Part shown: one piece after another, positions 35,609 to 45,928 of the stretch
Layout: every line of letters starts with the position of its first letter
Position numbering within the stretch: position 1 is the first letter of the stretch
Source: Microbacterium esteraromaticum
Lineage (GTDB): Bacteria > Actinomycetota > Actinomycetes > Actinomycetales > Microbacteriaceae
Length of the DNA stretch: 64,000 bases
Assembly: GCF_900163815.1 (NCBI RefSeq)
Contig: NZ_FUKO01000041.1
Location: 48,777-112,776, forward strand
Direction of reading: 5' to 3'
The notes under the pieces: generated by a model
Seen by the model: the letters and a program-made list of their open reading frames with translations, nothing else
What the model was told of the DNA's origin: nothing
The model's database searches: none
Program-made: the position numbers and the translations under genes

Positions 35609-37657
35609 CTATCGGCTCTTCTTCTTGAGCGCCTTCTCTGAGATCGGGGCGTTGCCGGAGGCCTCCAACTCGGCGAAGTACGCGCGAGCATCGTCCTGGC
35701 GCTGCTGCTCGATGCCGCTCGCGATGGTCGCACGCACGTGCTCGGGCTCATAGCCGAACGCGTTGACGAGATCGAGCGCGTGCGGGCGCAGCCGGGCGCA
35801 AAGGCGGTCGATGTAGCGCGAGACGGATGCTGCCCGCTGCGCCGACAGGCGACCGTTGATCAGGTACCAGGCGAGGTGCTTCTCGATCAGGTGCAGACCG
35901 AACAGGTCGCGCAGCCAGGTGAGCACCTGGGCCGTGCTCTCGTCTTCAACCGTATGCACGGCATCGGTGAACGCCTCCCACTCCAGCAGCTCGCCATGAG
36001 CGCGCGCGGCTTCGATGAGCTCGGACTGGTTCTCGTTGAACAGCTTCTCGCCGAGCACCTTGTCCTTGCCGGCGGGGCGCATGCGCCCGGCGATATCAGC
36101 GACCATCTGCTGCACGCGGTCGGTGAGCAGCTCATGCTGCTGCTCTTCGCGCAGGCCGTATTCGACCGAGCGCGCGGTCGAGCCGAGGTCGGCGACCGAC
36201 TGACCGAACTGGCGCAGTCCTGCACCGTGGAACACTTTACCCGCGGTCTGGCCGACGGCGAACTTGGCGAGCGCCGCAGCATCCTTCCCCTGGAACTGCT
36301 TCGCGAAATCCGTCAGCAGACGCTTGCCGACGAGCTGCAGCAGGATGTTGTTGTCACCCTCGAAGGTGGCGTAGACGTCAAGGTCCTGACGAAGCCCGAC
36401 CAAACGGTTCTCGAACATGAACCCGGCGCCGCCGCAGGCCTCTCGGGCTTCCTGCAGAGTGTCGAGCGCGTGCCAGGTCGACAGCGGCTTGAGCGCCGCG
36501 GCGAGGGTCTCGAGGTCTTCGCGGTCGTCGGGTGTGTCGGTGCGGCCGGAGAAGACGCCGTCGAACTTCTGCAGGAACTCATCGTGCGCGAAGAGGTGCG
36601 CGTACGTGGTGGCCAGCCGTGGCAGCAGTCGGCGCTGGTGCTTGGCGTAGTCGAGGAGTACTGTCTCCTGCCCGTTGGCACCATCGAACTGCCGGCGCTG
36701 GGTTCCGTAGGTGATCGCGATGTGCAGACCGAGGGCGGAAGCCCAGGATGCTGCCCCGTCGAGCGAGACACGCCCCTGCACGAGCGTGCCGAGCATGGTG
36801 AAGAAGCGACGCCCGGGGCTGTCGATCGGGCTCGTGTAAGTGCCGTCGACAGCGACGTCGCCGTACTTGTTCAGCAGGTTGGTGCGCGGCACCCGGATGT
36901 GTTCGAAGCTGAGGCGGCCGTTGTCGATCCCGTTCAGCCCGCCCTTGAGACCATCGTCCTCCCGACCGATGCCGGGGAGGTCATTGCCGTCGTCGTCGCG
37001 CAGCGGCACATAGAAGCAGTGCACGCCGTGGTTCACGCCATTGGTGATCAGCTGCGCGAAGACCGTCGCTGCGACCCCGTGCAGGCCGGCGTTGCCGAGA
37101 TACTCCTTCGTCGCAGCCCGGAACGGGGTGTTGATGACGAATTCCTCGGTGTCGGGGTCATAGGTGGCGGTCGTGCCGAGAGCGGCCACATCGGATCCGT
37201 GGCCGATCTCGGTCATCGCGAATGCGCCCGGAATGTCGAGGTTCATGATGCCGGGCAGCCACTTCTCGTGGTGCTCGGCGGTACCGAGCTGCAGCACGGC
37301 CGAGCCGAACAGCCCCCACTGCACGCCGGCCTTGATCTGCAGACTGGGGTCGGCGACGACGAGCTCTTCGAAGCCGGCGACATTCGCGCCGTTGTCCTCT
37401 TCGCCGCCGAAGGCCTTCGGGAACGCGCGGTGCACCGCGTTGTTCTGCACCAGCAGATGCAGCTGCGAGAGCACGCGCTCGCGGTGCTCATCCATGCCGA
37501 GGCTGTCGTCGCGCCAGAACGCGGAATCCTTGATGAGCTCGCGCGACGTGCGGCGCGTGTCGGCCCAGGTGCCGAGAAGCAGCTCGTTCACGCGCGAGAC
37601 GTCGATGCCGCCCTCAGTGTGCGCGACGGATGTGGACTGAACGGCAGCGTCGACCAT
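35609..37657 (-). CDS. Acyl-CoA oxidase / acyl-CoA dehydrogenase family
   Basis: The 682-residue enzyme has the size and motifs of acyl-CoA oxidases. There is an N-terminal alpha domain, then FAMTEIGHGSDVAALGTTA (FAD/substrate loop) and RRQFDGANGQET. EACGGAGFMFENRL precedes VYATFEGDNNILL, containing the catalytic Glu region, with a long C-terminal domain. It oxidises acyl-CoA to enoyl-CoA in fatty-acid beta-oxidation, probably with FAD. The ATG at 37657 is preceded by GAGAGGA and gives the usual N-terminus. The extension to 37792 has no support. Confidence 0.93.
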   Translation of the reverse strand: MVDAAVQSTSVAHTEGGIDVSRVNELLLGTWADTRRTSRELIKDSAFWRDDSLGMDEHRERVLSQLHLLVQNNAVHRAFPKAFGGEEDNGANVAGFEELVVADPSLQIKAGVQWGLFGSAVLQLGTAEHHEKWLPGIMNLDIPGAFAMTEIGHGSDVAALGTTATYDPDTEEFVINTPFRAATKEYLGNAGLHGVAATVFAQLITNGVNHGVHCFYVPLRDDDGNDLPGIGREDDGLKGGLNGIDNGRLSFEHIRVPRTNLLNKYGDVAVDGTYTSPIDSPGRRFFTMLGTLVQGRVSLDGAASWASALGLHIAITYGTQRRQFDGANGQETVLLDYAKHQRRLLPRLATTYAHLFAHDEFLQKFDGVFSGRTDTPDDREDLETLAAALKPLSTWHALDTLQEAREACGGAGFMFENRLVGLRQDLDVYATFEGDNNILLQLVGKRLLTDFAKQFQGKDAAALAKFAVGQTAGKVFHGAGLRQFGQSVADLGSTARSVEYGLREEQQHELLTDRVQQMVADIAGRMRPAGKDKVLGEKLFNENQSELIEAARAHGELLEWEAFTDAVHTVEDESTAQVLTWLRDLFGLHLIEKHLAWYLINGRLSAQRAASVSRYIDRLCARLRPHALDLVNAFGYEPEHVRATIASGIEQQRQDDARAYFAELEASGNAPISEKALKKKSR

Positions 37658-37740
37658 GGTGGTTCCTCTCGGCGGAAGTGGATACCTAAACGGTAGGACT
37701 TCAACAACCTTTCGTGAAGTCGACTGTCGGCATGACACAA

Positions 37741-37816
37741 CAGCATCCGCTCCCATCGCTGCCCGCGGTTGTCGCCTCGCGACAGATTCCACCGCCGTCG
37801 ACGAGAGCGGATGCTG
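37741..37816. repeat. Long inverted repeat downstream of metQ
   Basis: CAGCATCCGCTC (37741-37752) and GAGCGGATGCTG (37805-37816) are perfect complements separated by 52 bases, in the gap between metQ and the acyl-CoA oxidase gene. It may act in metQ termination, though the loop is long. Its core GGATGC is a hexamer common across the window. Nothing else is apparent in this 163-bp gap. Confidence 0.4.
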
Positions 37817-37820
37817 CGCA

Positions 37821-38642
37821 TCACCACGCGGTCTTGATCGTGCCGTTGCCTTCGATGACCGTGCGCACCTGATCGCTGGTGAACGCCTTCTTCAGCGCGG
37901 TGGTCGCCTCGGTGTCGGCGTTCTTCTGCTGCACGACGAGGTTCAGCGCGAACGTGTCATCGAGCTCGGCGATGAGCCCATCGTCATCTGGGTTGAGGCC
38001 CAGAGCCACGATGTGCGAAGGCCATTGGAACACCAGATCGACCTCTTCATACGCGGCGTTCAGCGACGCGATCGGGACCTGCAGGAAGTCGACGTTCTTC
38101 GGGTTGTCGACGATGTCCTTGACCGTCGACTCGTAGGGGTCGACCTTCGGGTCGAGCGTGATGATGTCGTTCGCGGCGAGCAGCTTGAGTGCGCGACCGG
38201 TGTTCGACGGGTCGTCCGGGATCGCGATCTTCGCGCCGTCGGGCAGGTCGGCGATGTCGTCGAGCGTCTTCGAGTAGAAGGCGATGACGAAGTTGTAGAC
38301 CGGCTGCACCCCGACGAGGGTGCCGTCGTTGCCGGCGTTGAACGACTCCATGTATGGCAGGTGCTGCGAGAAGTTCGCGTATACGTCGCCGCTGTTGAGG
38401 ATCGTGTTCGCGGTGACGTAGTCGCCCACCTCGACGAGTTCGATCTTGTAGCCGTCTTCGATGGCTTCACCAGCCGCTTCGACGACATCGGTCATCGGCG
38501 CGGTGACCGCGGCGACCTTCAGGGTGACCGGGGCGTCGCCCGTGGCATCCGTCTTCTGGTCGTCTGCGCCTCCGGCACAGCCGGTCAGCGCGATCGCCAC
38601 TCCCAGGGTCGCGGCCAGCAGACCGACGCGTGACTTCTTCAT
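37821..38642 (-). CDS. metQ: MetQ-type methionine-binding lipoprotein
   Basis: The 273-residue protein is an NlpA/MetQ family substrate-binding lipoprotein. It has a lipoprotein signal with lipobox ALTGC (~18-22), then the binding fold with YVTANTILNSGDVYANFSQH and PNNP-like GAKIAIPDDPSNTGRAL. It captures methionine (or a similar amino acid) for the adjacent MetNI importer. The start at 38642 (MKKSRVG) gives the signal peptide. It follows metI by 31 bp, and gene order is metN-metI-metQ. Confidence 0.93.
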   Translation of the reverse strand: MKKSRVGLLAATLGVAIALTGCAGGADDQKTDATGDAPVTLKVAAVTAPMTDVVEAAGEAIEDGYKIELVEVGDYVTANTILNSGDVYANFSQHLPYMESFNAGNDGTLVGVQPVYNFVIAFYSKTLDDIADLPDGAKIAIPDDPSNTGRALKLLAANDIITLDPKVDPYESTVKDIVDNPKNVDFLQVPIASLNAAYEEVDLVFQWPSHIVALGLNPDDDGLIAELDDTFALNLVVQQKNADTEATTALKKAFTSDQVRTVIEGNGTIKTAW

Positions 38643-38673
38643 TCGTGTGTTCTCCTCTGTGTGTTGTTCAAGT

Positions 38674-39345
38674 TCAGCGGTGATCCAGGCGGACGGAGGT
38701 GCGGTGCCCGATGGCCTGGATGGCGAGCACGCACACGATGATGATGACGATGACGAGGTACATGAGGCTGTCGTTGTAGACCTGGTAGCCGTAGCGCATC
38801 GCGAAATCGCCGATGCCGCCGCCACCCACCACGCCGAGCACCGTCGAGTAGGAGAGCAGGCTGATGGCGGCCGAGGTCAGCGCGTAGACCAGACCGGATC
38901 GAGCCTCGGGCAGCAGCATCCGGAACACAGACTGCGGCACCGTCGCCCCCATCGCCCGCGCGACCTTCGGGATGCCGGGGGGGATCTCGCGGAGGATCTG
39001 CTCGGTCAGGCGGGCGTAAATCGCGACGGCGACGAAGCACAGCGGCAGGGTGGCGGCCTGAGTGCCGAAGCTCGTGCCGACGACGGTGCGCGTGAACGGG
39101 ATGAGGAAGACCACGAGAAGGAGGAACGGGAACGAGCGCACGATGTTGATGTAGAGATTCGCGGCGGTTGCGAGCGCGCGGTTCTCCGCGAGGCCGCCGC
39201 GCTCGGTGAGGTACACCGTCATGCCGAGAGGAAGACCGATCAGCACGGCCGCCAGCAGCGAGACGAGCATCATGTAGCCGGTCTCGGCCATCGATCGAGC
39301 GATGTCCTCGCCGTATTCCGCGAGGAGTTCGGTGAGCCAGTTCAC
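38674..39345 (-). CDS. metI: MetI-type ABC permease
   Basis: The 223-residue protein has five hydrophobic helices and the EAA coupling loop (IPKVARAMGATVPQSVFRML), as in the methionine importer permease. The GTG at 39345 overlaps the metN stop as GTGA and yields the expected N-terminus NWLTELL. The longer frame lies within metN. Confidence 0.93.
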   Translation of the reverse strand: MNWLTELLAEYGEDIARSMAETGYMMLVSLLAAVLIGLPLGMTVYLTERGGLAENRALATAANLYINIVRSFPFLLLVVFLIPFTRTVVGTSFGTQAATLPLCFVAVAIYARLTEQILREIPPGIPKVARAMGATVPQSVFRMLLPEARSGLVYALTSAAISLLSYSTVLGVVGGGGIGDFAMRYGYQVYNDSLMYLVIVIIIVCVLAIQAIGHRTSVRLDHR

Positions 39346-40121
39346 GACATCAACTCGCGCTTGACCTGCTCGTAGTAGCTGGGCAGGTGCCGATCGCCGG
39401 AACGGGCGATCGGGAAGACCTCGCGCAGGCGACCCTTCTCGAGCAGGGCCGCCCGGTCGCACAGCACCTTCACGACGTCGAGGTCGTGGGTGATCACGAT
39501 CACAGTGGTGCCGAGCTTCTCTCTGGCATCCGCCAGCACCCGCAGCACGTCACCCGTGGTCGACGCGTCGAGCGACGAAGTCGGCTCGTCGCACAGGAGC
39601 AGCGGCGGTCCCGAGACGAGAGCGCGAGCAAGACCGACGCGCTGGCGCTCACCACCGCTGAGCTGCGCGGGAAAGTGGTCGGCGCGGTGAGCCAATCCGA
39701 CGAACGCGAGGATCTCATCGACCGCCCGCTGCTGCTCGCGCCGGGACGTGCGGGTGCCCTCGGCGCGAGCGGCGAGCCGCAGCGGGAGCCGCACATTGTC
39801 GCGCACGGTGGTGTTGCTGAGCAGATGCACGCCCTGGAAGACGACGCCGATGTCACGGCGCAGCGCACGCAACCCCCGACGATCGAGACGTGCGACATCG
39901 GCTCCCCGCACGGTCACTGTGCCGGAGGTGGGCGCGGTCAGCCCGTTGACGAGTTCGAGAAGCGTCGACTTGCCCGCACCGCTCTCGCCGACGATGCCGA
40001 AGATCTCTCCCTCGCTGATGCTGAACGTGATGTCGTCGAGCGCAGCCGGTTCGTCGCGCTCGGCGCGGAACCGCTTGGTGATGCTGTCGAACTGCACGAT
40101 CGCAGAGGGGACGGTGGCCAT
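39342..40121 (-). CDS. metN: MetN-type ABC ATPase without regulatory C-domain
   Basis: The 259-residue ATPase has Walker A GESGAGKST, signature LSGGERQRVGLARAL, Walker B LLLCDEPTSSLD and the H-loop ITHDLDVV. It powers methionine uptake with MetI. It ends soon after the nucleotide-binding domain, so the C-terminal NIL domain that gives methionine feedback in longer (~340-residue) MetN proteins is missing. No S-box-like leader is seen upstream. The ATG at 40121 is chosen over the 40199 extension, which has no supporting homology. Confidence 0.92.
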   Translation of the reverse strand: MATVPSAIVQFDSITKRFRAERDEPAALDDITFSISEGEIFGIVGESGAGKSTLLELVNGLTAPTSGTVTVRGADVARLDRRGLRALRRDIGVVFQGVHLLSNTTVRDNVRLPLRLAARAEGTRTSRREQQRAVDEILAFVGLAHRADHFPAQLSGGERQRVGLARALVSGPPLLLCDEPTSSLDASTTGDVLRVLADAREKLGTTVIVITHDLDVVKVLCDRAALLEKGRLREVFPIARSGDRHLPSYYEQVKRELMS

Positions 40122-40179
40122 CGCAGAGAAGTGCTCCTTCGGTCTGCGCGGGTCACGCAGCGTTTCTGTACGTAGTCCA

Positions 40180-40185
40180 AGTATA
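40180..40185 (-). promoter_or_regulatory. Possible -10 box of the metNIQ operon
   Basis: TATACT on the minus strand, 59 bases before the metN start. It matches five of six consensus bases. No clear -35 is seen at 17 bp. Confidence 0.35.
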
Positions 40186-40236
40186 GGTTGTCTGGGCACG
40201 ACGCCGGCGCGCGGCGCCGCCCCGCTGGGCCGCTCG

Positions 40237-40242
40237 TATAGT
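40237..40242 (+). promoter_or_regulatory. Leaderless-type -10 box of the Ohr/OsmC gene
   Basis: TATAGT lies exactly six bases before GTG 40249, so transcription should begin at or next to the start codon. Confidence 0.6.
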
Positions 40243-40248
40243 GGGATT

Positions 40249-40659
40249 GTGGCTCTCAGATATCAGACAGAAGCGATCAACACCGAGGGCGGAAACGCCA
40301 CCAGCCGCATTGTCGACGGCATGGAGGTTTCGGTCTCGTCACCGCTGGGCGCGCATCCCGACCCGGATGCCACGAACCCCGAGCAGCTGCTGGCACTCGC
40401 CTGGGTGACGTGCCTGAACTCCACTCTGCAGGCGATCGTCGAGCGCAAGCACCGCACGGCGGTGCGCGTGGAAGTCGGGTTGCACACCGCGGAAGGCGGA
40501 TACGAGTTCCACGTCGACGCCTTCATCTCCGCCGAGGGAATCTCGATCGCTGAGACCGAGGAACTCGCAGCCGCCGGCCACGCACGCTGCCCGGTATCCA
40601 AGCTGCTCCGCACCGCCGCGAACGTGCACGTGCACGCCGAGGAGTACGTCGCTCGCTGA
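40249..40659 (+). CDS. Ohr/OsmC-family peroxidase
   Basis: The 136-residue protein is of the Ohr/OsmC family, thiol peroxidases that reduce organic hydroperoxides in the cytoplasm. The peroxidatic Cys is in WVTCLNSTLQ and the resolving Cys in ARCPVSKLL. N-terminal TSRIVDGMEVSVSSPLG is typical, as is the length. The GTG at 40249 is six bases after a TATAGT box with no Shine-Dalgarno, a leaderless arrangement. It is divergent from metN. No MarR-type OhrR gene is adjacent. Confidence 0.93.
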   Translation: MALRYQTEAINTEGGNATSRIVDGMEVSVSSPLGAHPDPDATNPEQLLALAWVTCLNSTLQAIVERKHRTAVRVEVGLHTAEGGYEFHVDAFISAEGISIAETEELAAAGHARCPVSKLLRTAANVHVHAEEYVAR

Positions 40660-40693
40660 GCAGCCTGCTCGCTCGATCGGCCTGCTCGCTCGA

Positions 40694-42697
<2,004 letters not shown>

Positions 42698-42703
42698 CCC
42701 ACC

Positions 42704-42709
42704 AGCGTA
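42704..42709 (-). promoter_or_regulatory. Leaderless-type -10 box of recQ
   Basis: TACGCT on the minus strand, exactly six bases before ATG 42697. Confidence 0.45.
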
Positions 42710-42767
42710 GCCACCGCCGTCGACATCGACGCCGCCCTCCACTGGCCCTGGACTCTCGCGAAGCGCG

Positions 42768-42773
42768 TAGGTT
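42768..42773 (+). promoter_or_regulatory. -10 box of the acetyltransferase gene
   Basis: TAGGTT, followed by about six bases to the likely start of transcription and a short leader with AAGGAGGAG before ATG 42796. Confidence 0.45.
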
Positions 42774-42795
42774 GGACGGAACCGAAGGAGGAGCC

Positions 42796-43089
42796 ATGCC
42801 CGACATCACCGTCAGCCGCAACGAAGACGCTTCCCGCTACGAGATCCATTCCGACGGCACGCTCGCCGGCTTTGCCGAGTTCGAGCGCCGGCCCGGCGAG
42901 ATCCGGTTCACGCACACCGAGATCGACCACGCTTTCCAGGGGCGGGGCCTCGCTGGTGAGCTGGCCTCCGAGGCGCTCGCGGAGGCAGCAGCATCCGGCG
43001 ACACGATCGTGCCGTACTGCCCGTTCATCGCGAAATATCTCACCGAGCACGAGATCCCCGGCGCCGAAGTCCGCTGGCTCAACAGCTGA
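42796..43089 (+). CDS. Small GNAT-type N-acetyltransferase
   Basis: The 97-residue protein is a minimal GCN5-related acetyltransferase of the YjdJ/GTLF type. It has RFTHTEIDHAFQGRGLAGELAS (acetyl-CoA loop, Q/RxxGxG/A) and VPYCPFIAKYLTEH, where the Cys may be functional. Substrate is unknown. The ATG follows AAGGAGGAG. It is divergent from recQ. Confidence 0.9.
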   Translation: MPDITVSRNEDASRYEIHSDGTLAGFAEFERRPGEIRFTHTEIDHAFQGRGLAGELASEALAEAAASGDTIVPYCPFIAKYLTEHEIPGAEVRWLNS

Positions 43090-43122
43090 TCTCGCCCGCA
43101 ACTGGTGAGGCGCCTGTGCACC

Positions 43123-43141
43123 GCAGGTGAGGGTAGCCTTG
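43123..43141 (+). promoter_or_regulatory. Iron-box-like site over the S-component promoter
   Basis: The 19 bases at 43123-43141 (GCAGGTGAGGGTAGCCTTG) match 13 of 19 positions of the DtxR/IdeR consensus TWAGGTWAGSCTWACCTWA, including 12 of 15 in the core. They overlap the -10 TAGCCT (43134-43139), which lies exactly six bases before GTG 43146. Repression by an iron-loaded DtxR-type protein is inferred, supported by a better site at 44122. Confidence 0.4.
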
Positions 43142-43145
43142 TCCA

Positions 43146-43688
43146 GTGGCAACCCGAACCTCGCTGAGCACGCGAACACTGCTCGTCTGCGCGGCAATCG
43201 GCGTCGCCACCGGCATCATCGGCGGTATCGCCGGGCTCATCACGCCGGTCGTGCTGGTCAGTGTGCCGTTCCTGTACGGGCTGGTGCTCGGAGCCCACGT
43301 GCTACCCGGGATCATCGCCCAGGAAGTGCTGCGGCTGCCCCTGGTCGCGCTCGTCACCCATGTCATCGCCGCACTGATCTCGAGCGCGTTCAATCCGGCC
43401 TGGGCGCTGCGCTTCATCGGCACCGCGCTGCTGTTCGGCGCGATTCAAGAAGCCATCGCCGCGCTCACCCGCTATCGACTGTGGGGCCGCTGGCGCTTCT
43501 TCGTCTCGGCCGTGATCATCGGCATCCTGGTGGCCGTCGTGGTGTGGTTCGCCGCCCACATGGAAGCGCTCGACCCGTGGGCGCGCATCCTCTATCTCGC
43601 GGTCTCGGTGCTCGGGCCGGTCATCTGGACGGCCATCGGCATCGGCGTCGGCAATGCGCTTCGTCGAGCAGGCGTCGCCCCGAAGTGA
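43146..43688 (+). CDS. ECF transporter S component (YkoE-like)
   Basis: The 180-residue protein has five to six hydrophobic segments and resembles the YkoE family of substrate-binding (S) components. Its usual partners are a double ATPase (YkoD) and a T component (YkoC), both present at 44174 and 45925. YkoE systems are annotated for thiamine precursors. The iron-box-like sites and adjacent siderophore-interacting protein suggest an iron-linked substrate here. The GTG start has a leaderless -10. The gene is separated from its partners by the antisense gene at 43698-44036. Confidence 0.8.
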   Translation: MATRTSLSTRTLLVCAAIGVATGIIGGIAGLITPVVLVSVPFLYGLVLGAHVLPGIIAQEVLRLPLVALVTHVIAALISSAFNPAWALRFIGTALLFGAIQEAIAALTRYRLWGRWRFFVSAVIIGILVAVVVWFAAHMEALDPWARILYLAVSVLGPVIWTAIGIGVGNALRRAGVAPK

Positions 43689-43697
43689 GGCGCCCGC

Positions 43698-44036
43698 TCA
43701 ATCCAGGTGGAAGACTTCGCGCATCGGCGCCCAGAGCTCTCCCGGCTCGGCAGTGTCCACCGGCTCCTGGCAGGGATCGGTGAACGTCCACCACCGCTGC
43801 GTCTCAGGATCGGCGGCGATGGCGGCGGAGTCAGCCGCGTAATCATCGCCCACGTACTCCATGTAGGAGAAGAGCATGCCGTCGCGCAGGAAGATCGAGT
43901 AATTGCGGATGTTGCTGCGCGCCAGCCGATCCAGAACGCTCGGCCACGCTTCGGCGTGAAGAGCGATGTACTCCGCCTCCTTCTCGGGACGGAGGCGGAC
44001 GACGGAGGCGATTCTCTGCGGCGCTGCGGCGGTCAT
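43698..44036 (-). CDS. rhaM: L-rhamnose mutarotase-like protein
   Basis: The 112-residue protein has the RhaM fold signature. LRPEKEAEYIALHAEAWPSVLDRL is near the N-terminus, with the catalytic His in this helix. IRNYSIFLRDGMLFSYMEYVGDD and a C-terminal WWTFTDPCQEP follow. It would interconvert anomers of L-rhamnose or a related sugar. No other rhamnose gene is nearby. It is converging with the S component (nine bases apart) and divergent from the double ATPase, so it splits the ECF transporter genes. Confidence 0.9.
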   Translation of the reverse strand: MTAAAPQRIASVVRLRPEKEAEYIALHAEAWPSVLDRLARSNIRNYSIFLRDGMLFSYMEYVGDDYAADSAAIAADPETQRWWTFTDPCQEPVDTAEPGELWAPMREVFHLD

Positions 44037-44121
44037 CGTTTCTTCAGACTTCCTGTTCGGGTGACGGGACCGGCGGCCCCTCGGCCTTCACGATATCGCT
44101 GACGCGGCCCACGCGCGCACA

Positions 44122-44140
44122 TCAGGTAAGGCTCAGCTAA
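44122..44140 (+). promoter_or_regulatory. DtxR/IdeR iron box upstream of the ECF ATPase operon
   Basis: The 19 bases starting TCAGGTAAGGCTCAGCTAA match 16 of 19 positions of the actinobacterial iron-box consensus TWAGGTWAGSCTWACCTWA. A -10 box TAAGTT (44138-44143) overlaps its right end, so an iron-loaded repressor would block transcription of the ATPase, T component and siderophore-interacting protein. Confidence 0.65.
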
Positions 44141-44173
44141 GTTAGAGGGGTACCGAAAGCTGAGAGAGGCCCC

Positions 44174-45928
44174 TTGCGCACTTCCGCACCCCTCCTGCGC
44201 GTGTGCGACCTGAGCGTCACCCACGCAGGCTCCGAGCACCCTTCTCCCCGGGGCGTCTCCTTCGACGTGCACCCCGGCGAAGTCGTGCTCGTGCTGGGGC
44301 CCAGCGGATCCGGCAAGTCGACCCTCACCCTCACCCTCAACGGGCTCATCCCGCAGTCTGTCACCGCCGAGGTCACGGGGTCGGTCGCCGTCACGGGGAA
44401 GGATGCCGGCATCACCCCGGTCGCCGAGCTCAGCACGCACGTGTCGATGGTGTTCCAGGACCCCGACTCGCAGCTGGTCACGGGGACGCTGCTCGACGAA
44501 GTCGCTTTCGCACTCGAGAACCTGCTGCTGCCGGTCAGCGAAGTGCTCGCCCGCGCCGAGAGCGCGCTGCGGCGAGTCGGGCTCTGGGACCGCCGCTCGT
44601 GGAATCCGGATCGCCTCTCCGGCGGCGGGCGCCAGCGACTGGCTATCGCCTGCGCACTGGCGATGGGGTCCGAGCTCATCGTGCTCGATGAGCCGACCGC
44701 GAACCTCGACCCGCAGGGCATCGACGATGTCTATGACGCGCTCACGAGCCTCATCGCCAGCGAGGATCGCGCCATCATCCTCGTCGAGCACAACCTCGAC
44801 GCCGCCATGCGTTTCGCCACGCGTGCGCTCGTGCTCGACCGCGCGGGCCGACTCGTCTTCGACGGCCCGGTCGATGAAGTGCTGCGCGAGCACACCGACG
44901 AACTGGTCGCCATGGGCGTGTGGCTGCCGGCAGCAACGCTGGCGGGGCGGATGCTGCGCGAACGCGGCATCCTGCCTCCGAACACACCGCTCCCTCTCAC
45001 ACCGGAGGAGCTCGCGGACGCCACCCGCACCGCGCTGCCGACGGAACCTCCGGCACACCTGCAGGGAGAAAATACGGATGCAGGCCGACACGCCGTGGAT
45101 TCGTCCGACATCCGTGCATTGGCCCTGCATCCGTCCGCCACGGAGAACGATGACAAACCGATAATCCGCGCACAAGGGCTGACCGTGCGCCGTGGCCGGA
45201 GCGAGATCCTGCACGGCATCGACCTCAGCATCCCGGCCGGCACGCTCACTGCGATCGTCGGAGCGAACGGCGCCGGCAAGACGACGCTCATTCAGGCGCT
45301 GGCGGGGGTGGTTCCGCCGCCCAGACGACAGGTCGTCGTCGACGATCTCGACCCGGGTACGGCGTCGCCACGCGATCTCGCCTCGCGCATCGGATTCGTC
45401 TTCCAGAACCCGGAGCATCAGTTCATCGCCCACACCGTGTTCGATGAACTCGCGCACGGACTCCGGATGCGCGGCACCGATGACGCGGAGATCGCGGAGC
45501 GCGTCGACGGGATGCTCGAGCGCTTCGGCCTCGAGGACAAGGCCGGGGTGCATCCCTTCCTGCTCTCCGGCGGCGAGAAGCGACGCCTCTCCGTCGGCAC
45601 CGCGCTCATCACGCATCCTCGTGTGCTCGCGCTCGACGAGCCGACCTTCGGTCAGGATCGAGCCCGTGCCGCGGAGCTGCTGAGCCTGCTCGGCGACCTC
45701 CGAGATGAGGGCACGACGATCGTGATCGTGACGCACGACCTGCAGCTGGTCGCGGATCACTCCACACACACGGTGATTCTCGCCGACGGCCGCGTGCACG
45801 CCGCTGGTCGCACGGCTGAGCTGTTCGCCACCGCGGGCCTGTTCGAATCGGCCGGACTGCGGCTCCCCACCCTGCATCGGGCGCTGCCGCCAGCACTGCG
45901 CGGCATTCTCGCCGAGGGCATCCGATGA
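44174..45928 (+). CDS. ECF transporter double ATPase (YkoD-like)
   Basis: The 584-residue protein fuses two ABC ATPase domains. The first has Walker A GPSGSGKST, signature LSGGGRQRL and VLDEPTANLDP. The second has GANGAGKTT, LSGGEKRRL and ALDEPTFGQD. A linker of ~80 residues joins them near 265-345. It energises the ECF importer with the T component that follows (ATGA overlap) and the S component at 43146. The start is TTG at 44174, four bases after a GAGAGG element. A GTG nine codons later is possible but would trim the first strand. Confidence 0.93.
   Translation: MRTSAPLLRVCDLSVTHAGSEHPSPRGVSFDVHPGEVVLVLGPSGSGKSTLTLTLNGLIPQSVTAEVTGSVAVTGKDAGITPVAELSTHVSMVFQDPDSQLVTGTLLDEVAFALENLLLPVSEVLARAESALRRVGLWDRRSWNPDRLSGGGRQRLAIACALAMGSELIVLDEPTANLDPQGIDDVYDALTSLIASEDRAIILVEHNLDAAMRFATRALVLDRAGRLVFDGPVDEVLREHTDELVAMGVWLPAATLAGRMLRERGILPPNTPLPLTPEELADATRTALPTEPPAHLQGENTDAGRHAVDSSDIRALALHPSATENDDKPIIRAQGLTVRRGRSEILHGIDLSIPAGTLTAIVGANGAGKTTLIQALAGVVPPPRRQVVVDDLDPGTASPRDLASRIGFVFQNPEHQFIAHTVFDELAHGLRMRGTDDAEIAERVDGMLERFGLEDKAGVHPFLLSGGEKRRLSVGTALITHPRVLALDEPTFGQDRARAAELLSLLGDLRDEGTTIVIVTHDLQLVADHSTHTVILADGRVHAAGRTAELFATAGLFESAGLRLPTLHRALPPALRGILAEGIR

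Noticed and set aside
35738..37696. 652-codon plus-strand open frame
   Set aside because: Antisense to the acyl-CoA oxidase, no domain and no start signals.
40122..40248. S-box or other methionine riboswitch before metNIQ
   Set aside because: The ~127-bp divergent gap lacks the conserved S-box helices and a terminator hairpin; only a possible -10 was seen.
44145..44173. TPP riboswitch-like 5' half (GGGG, GCTGAGAG, CCCC) before the ECF ATPase
   Set aside because: The -10 box at 44138-44143 would start transcription around 44150, leaving the first strand untranscribed, and no proper second half (ACCTGAT...GCGTAGGG) follows. The overlapping iron box explains the region better.
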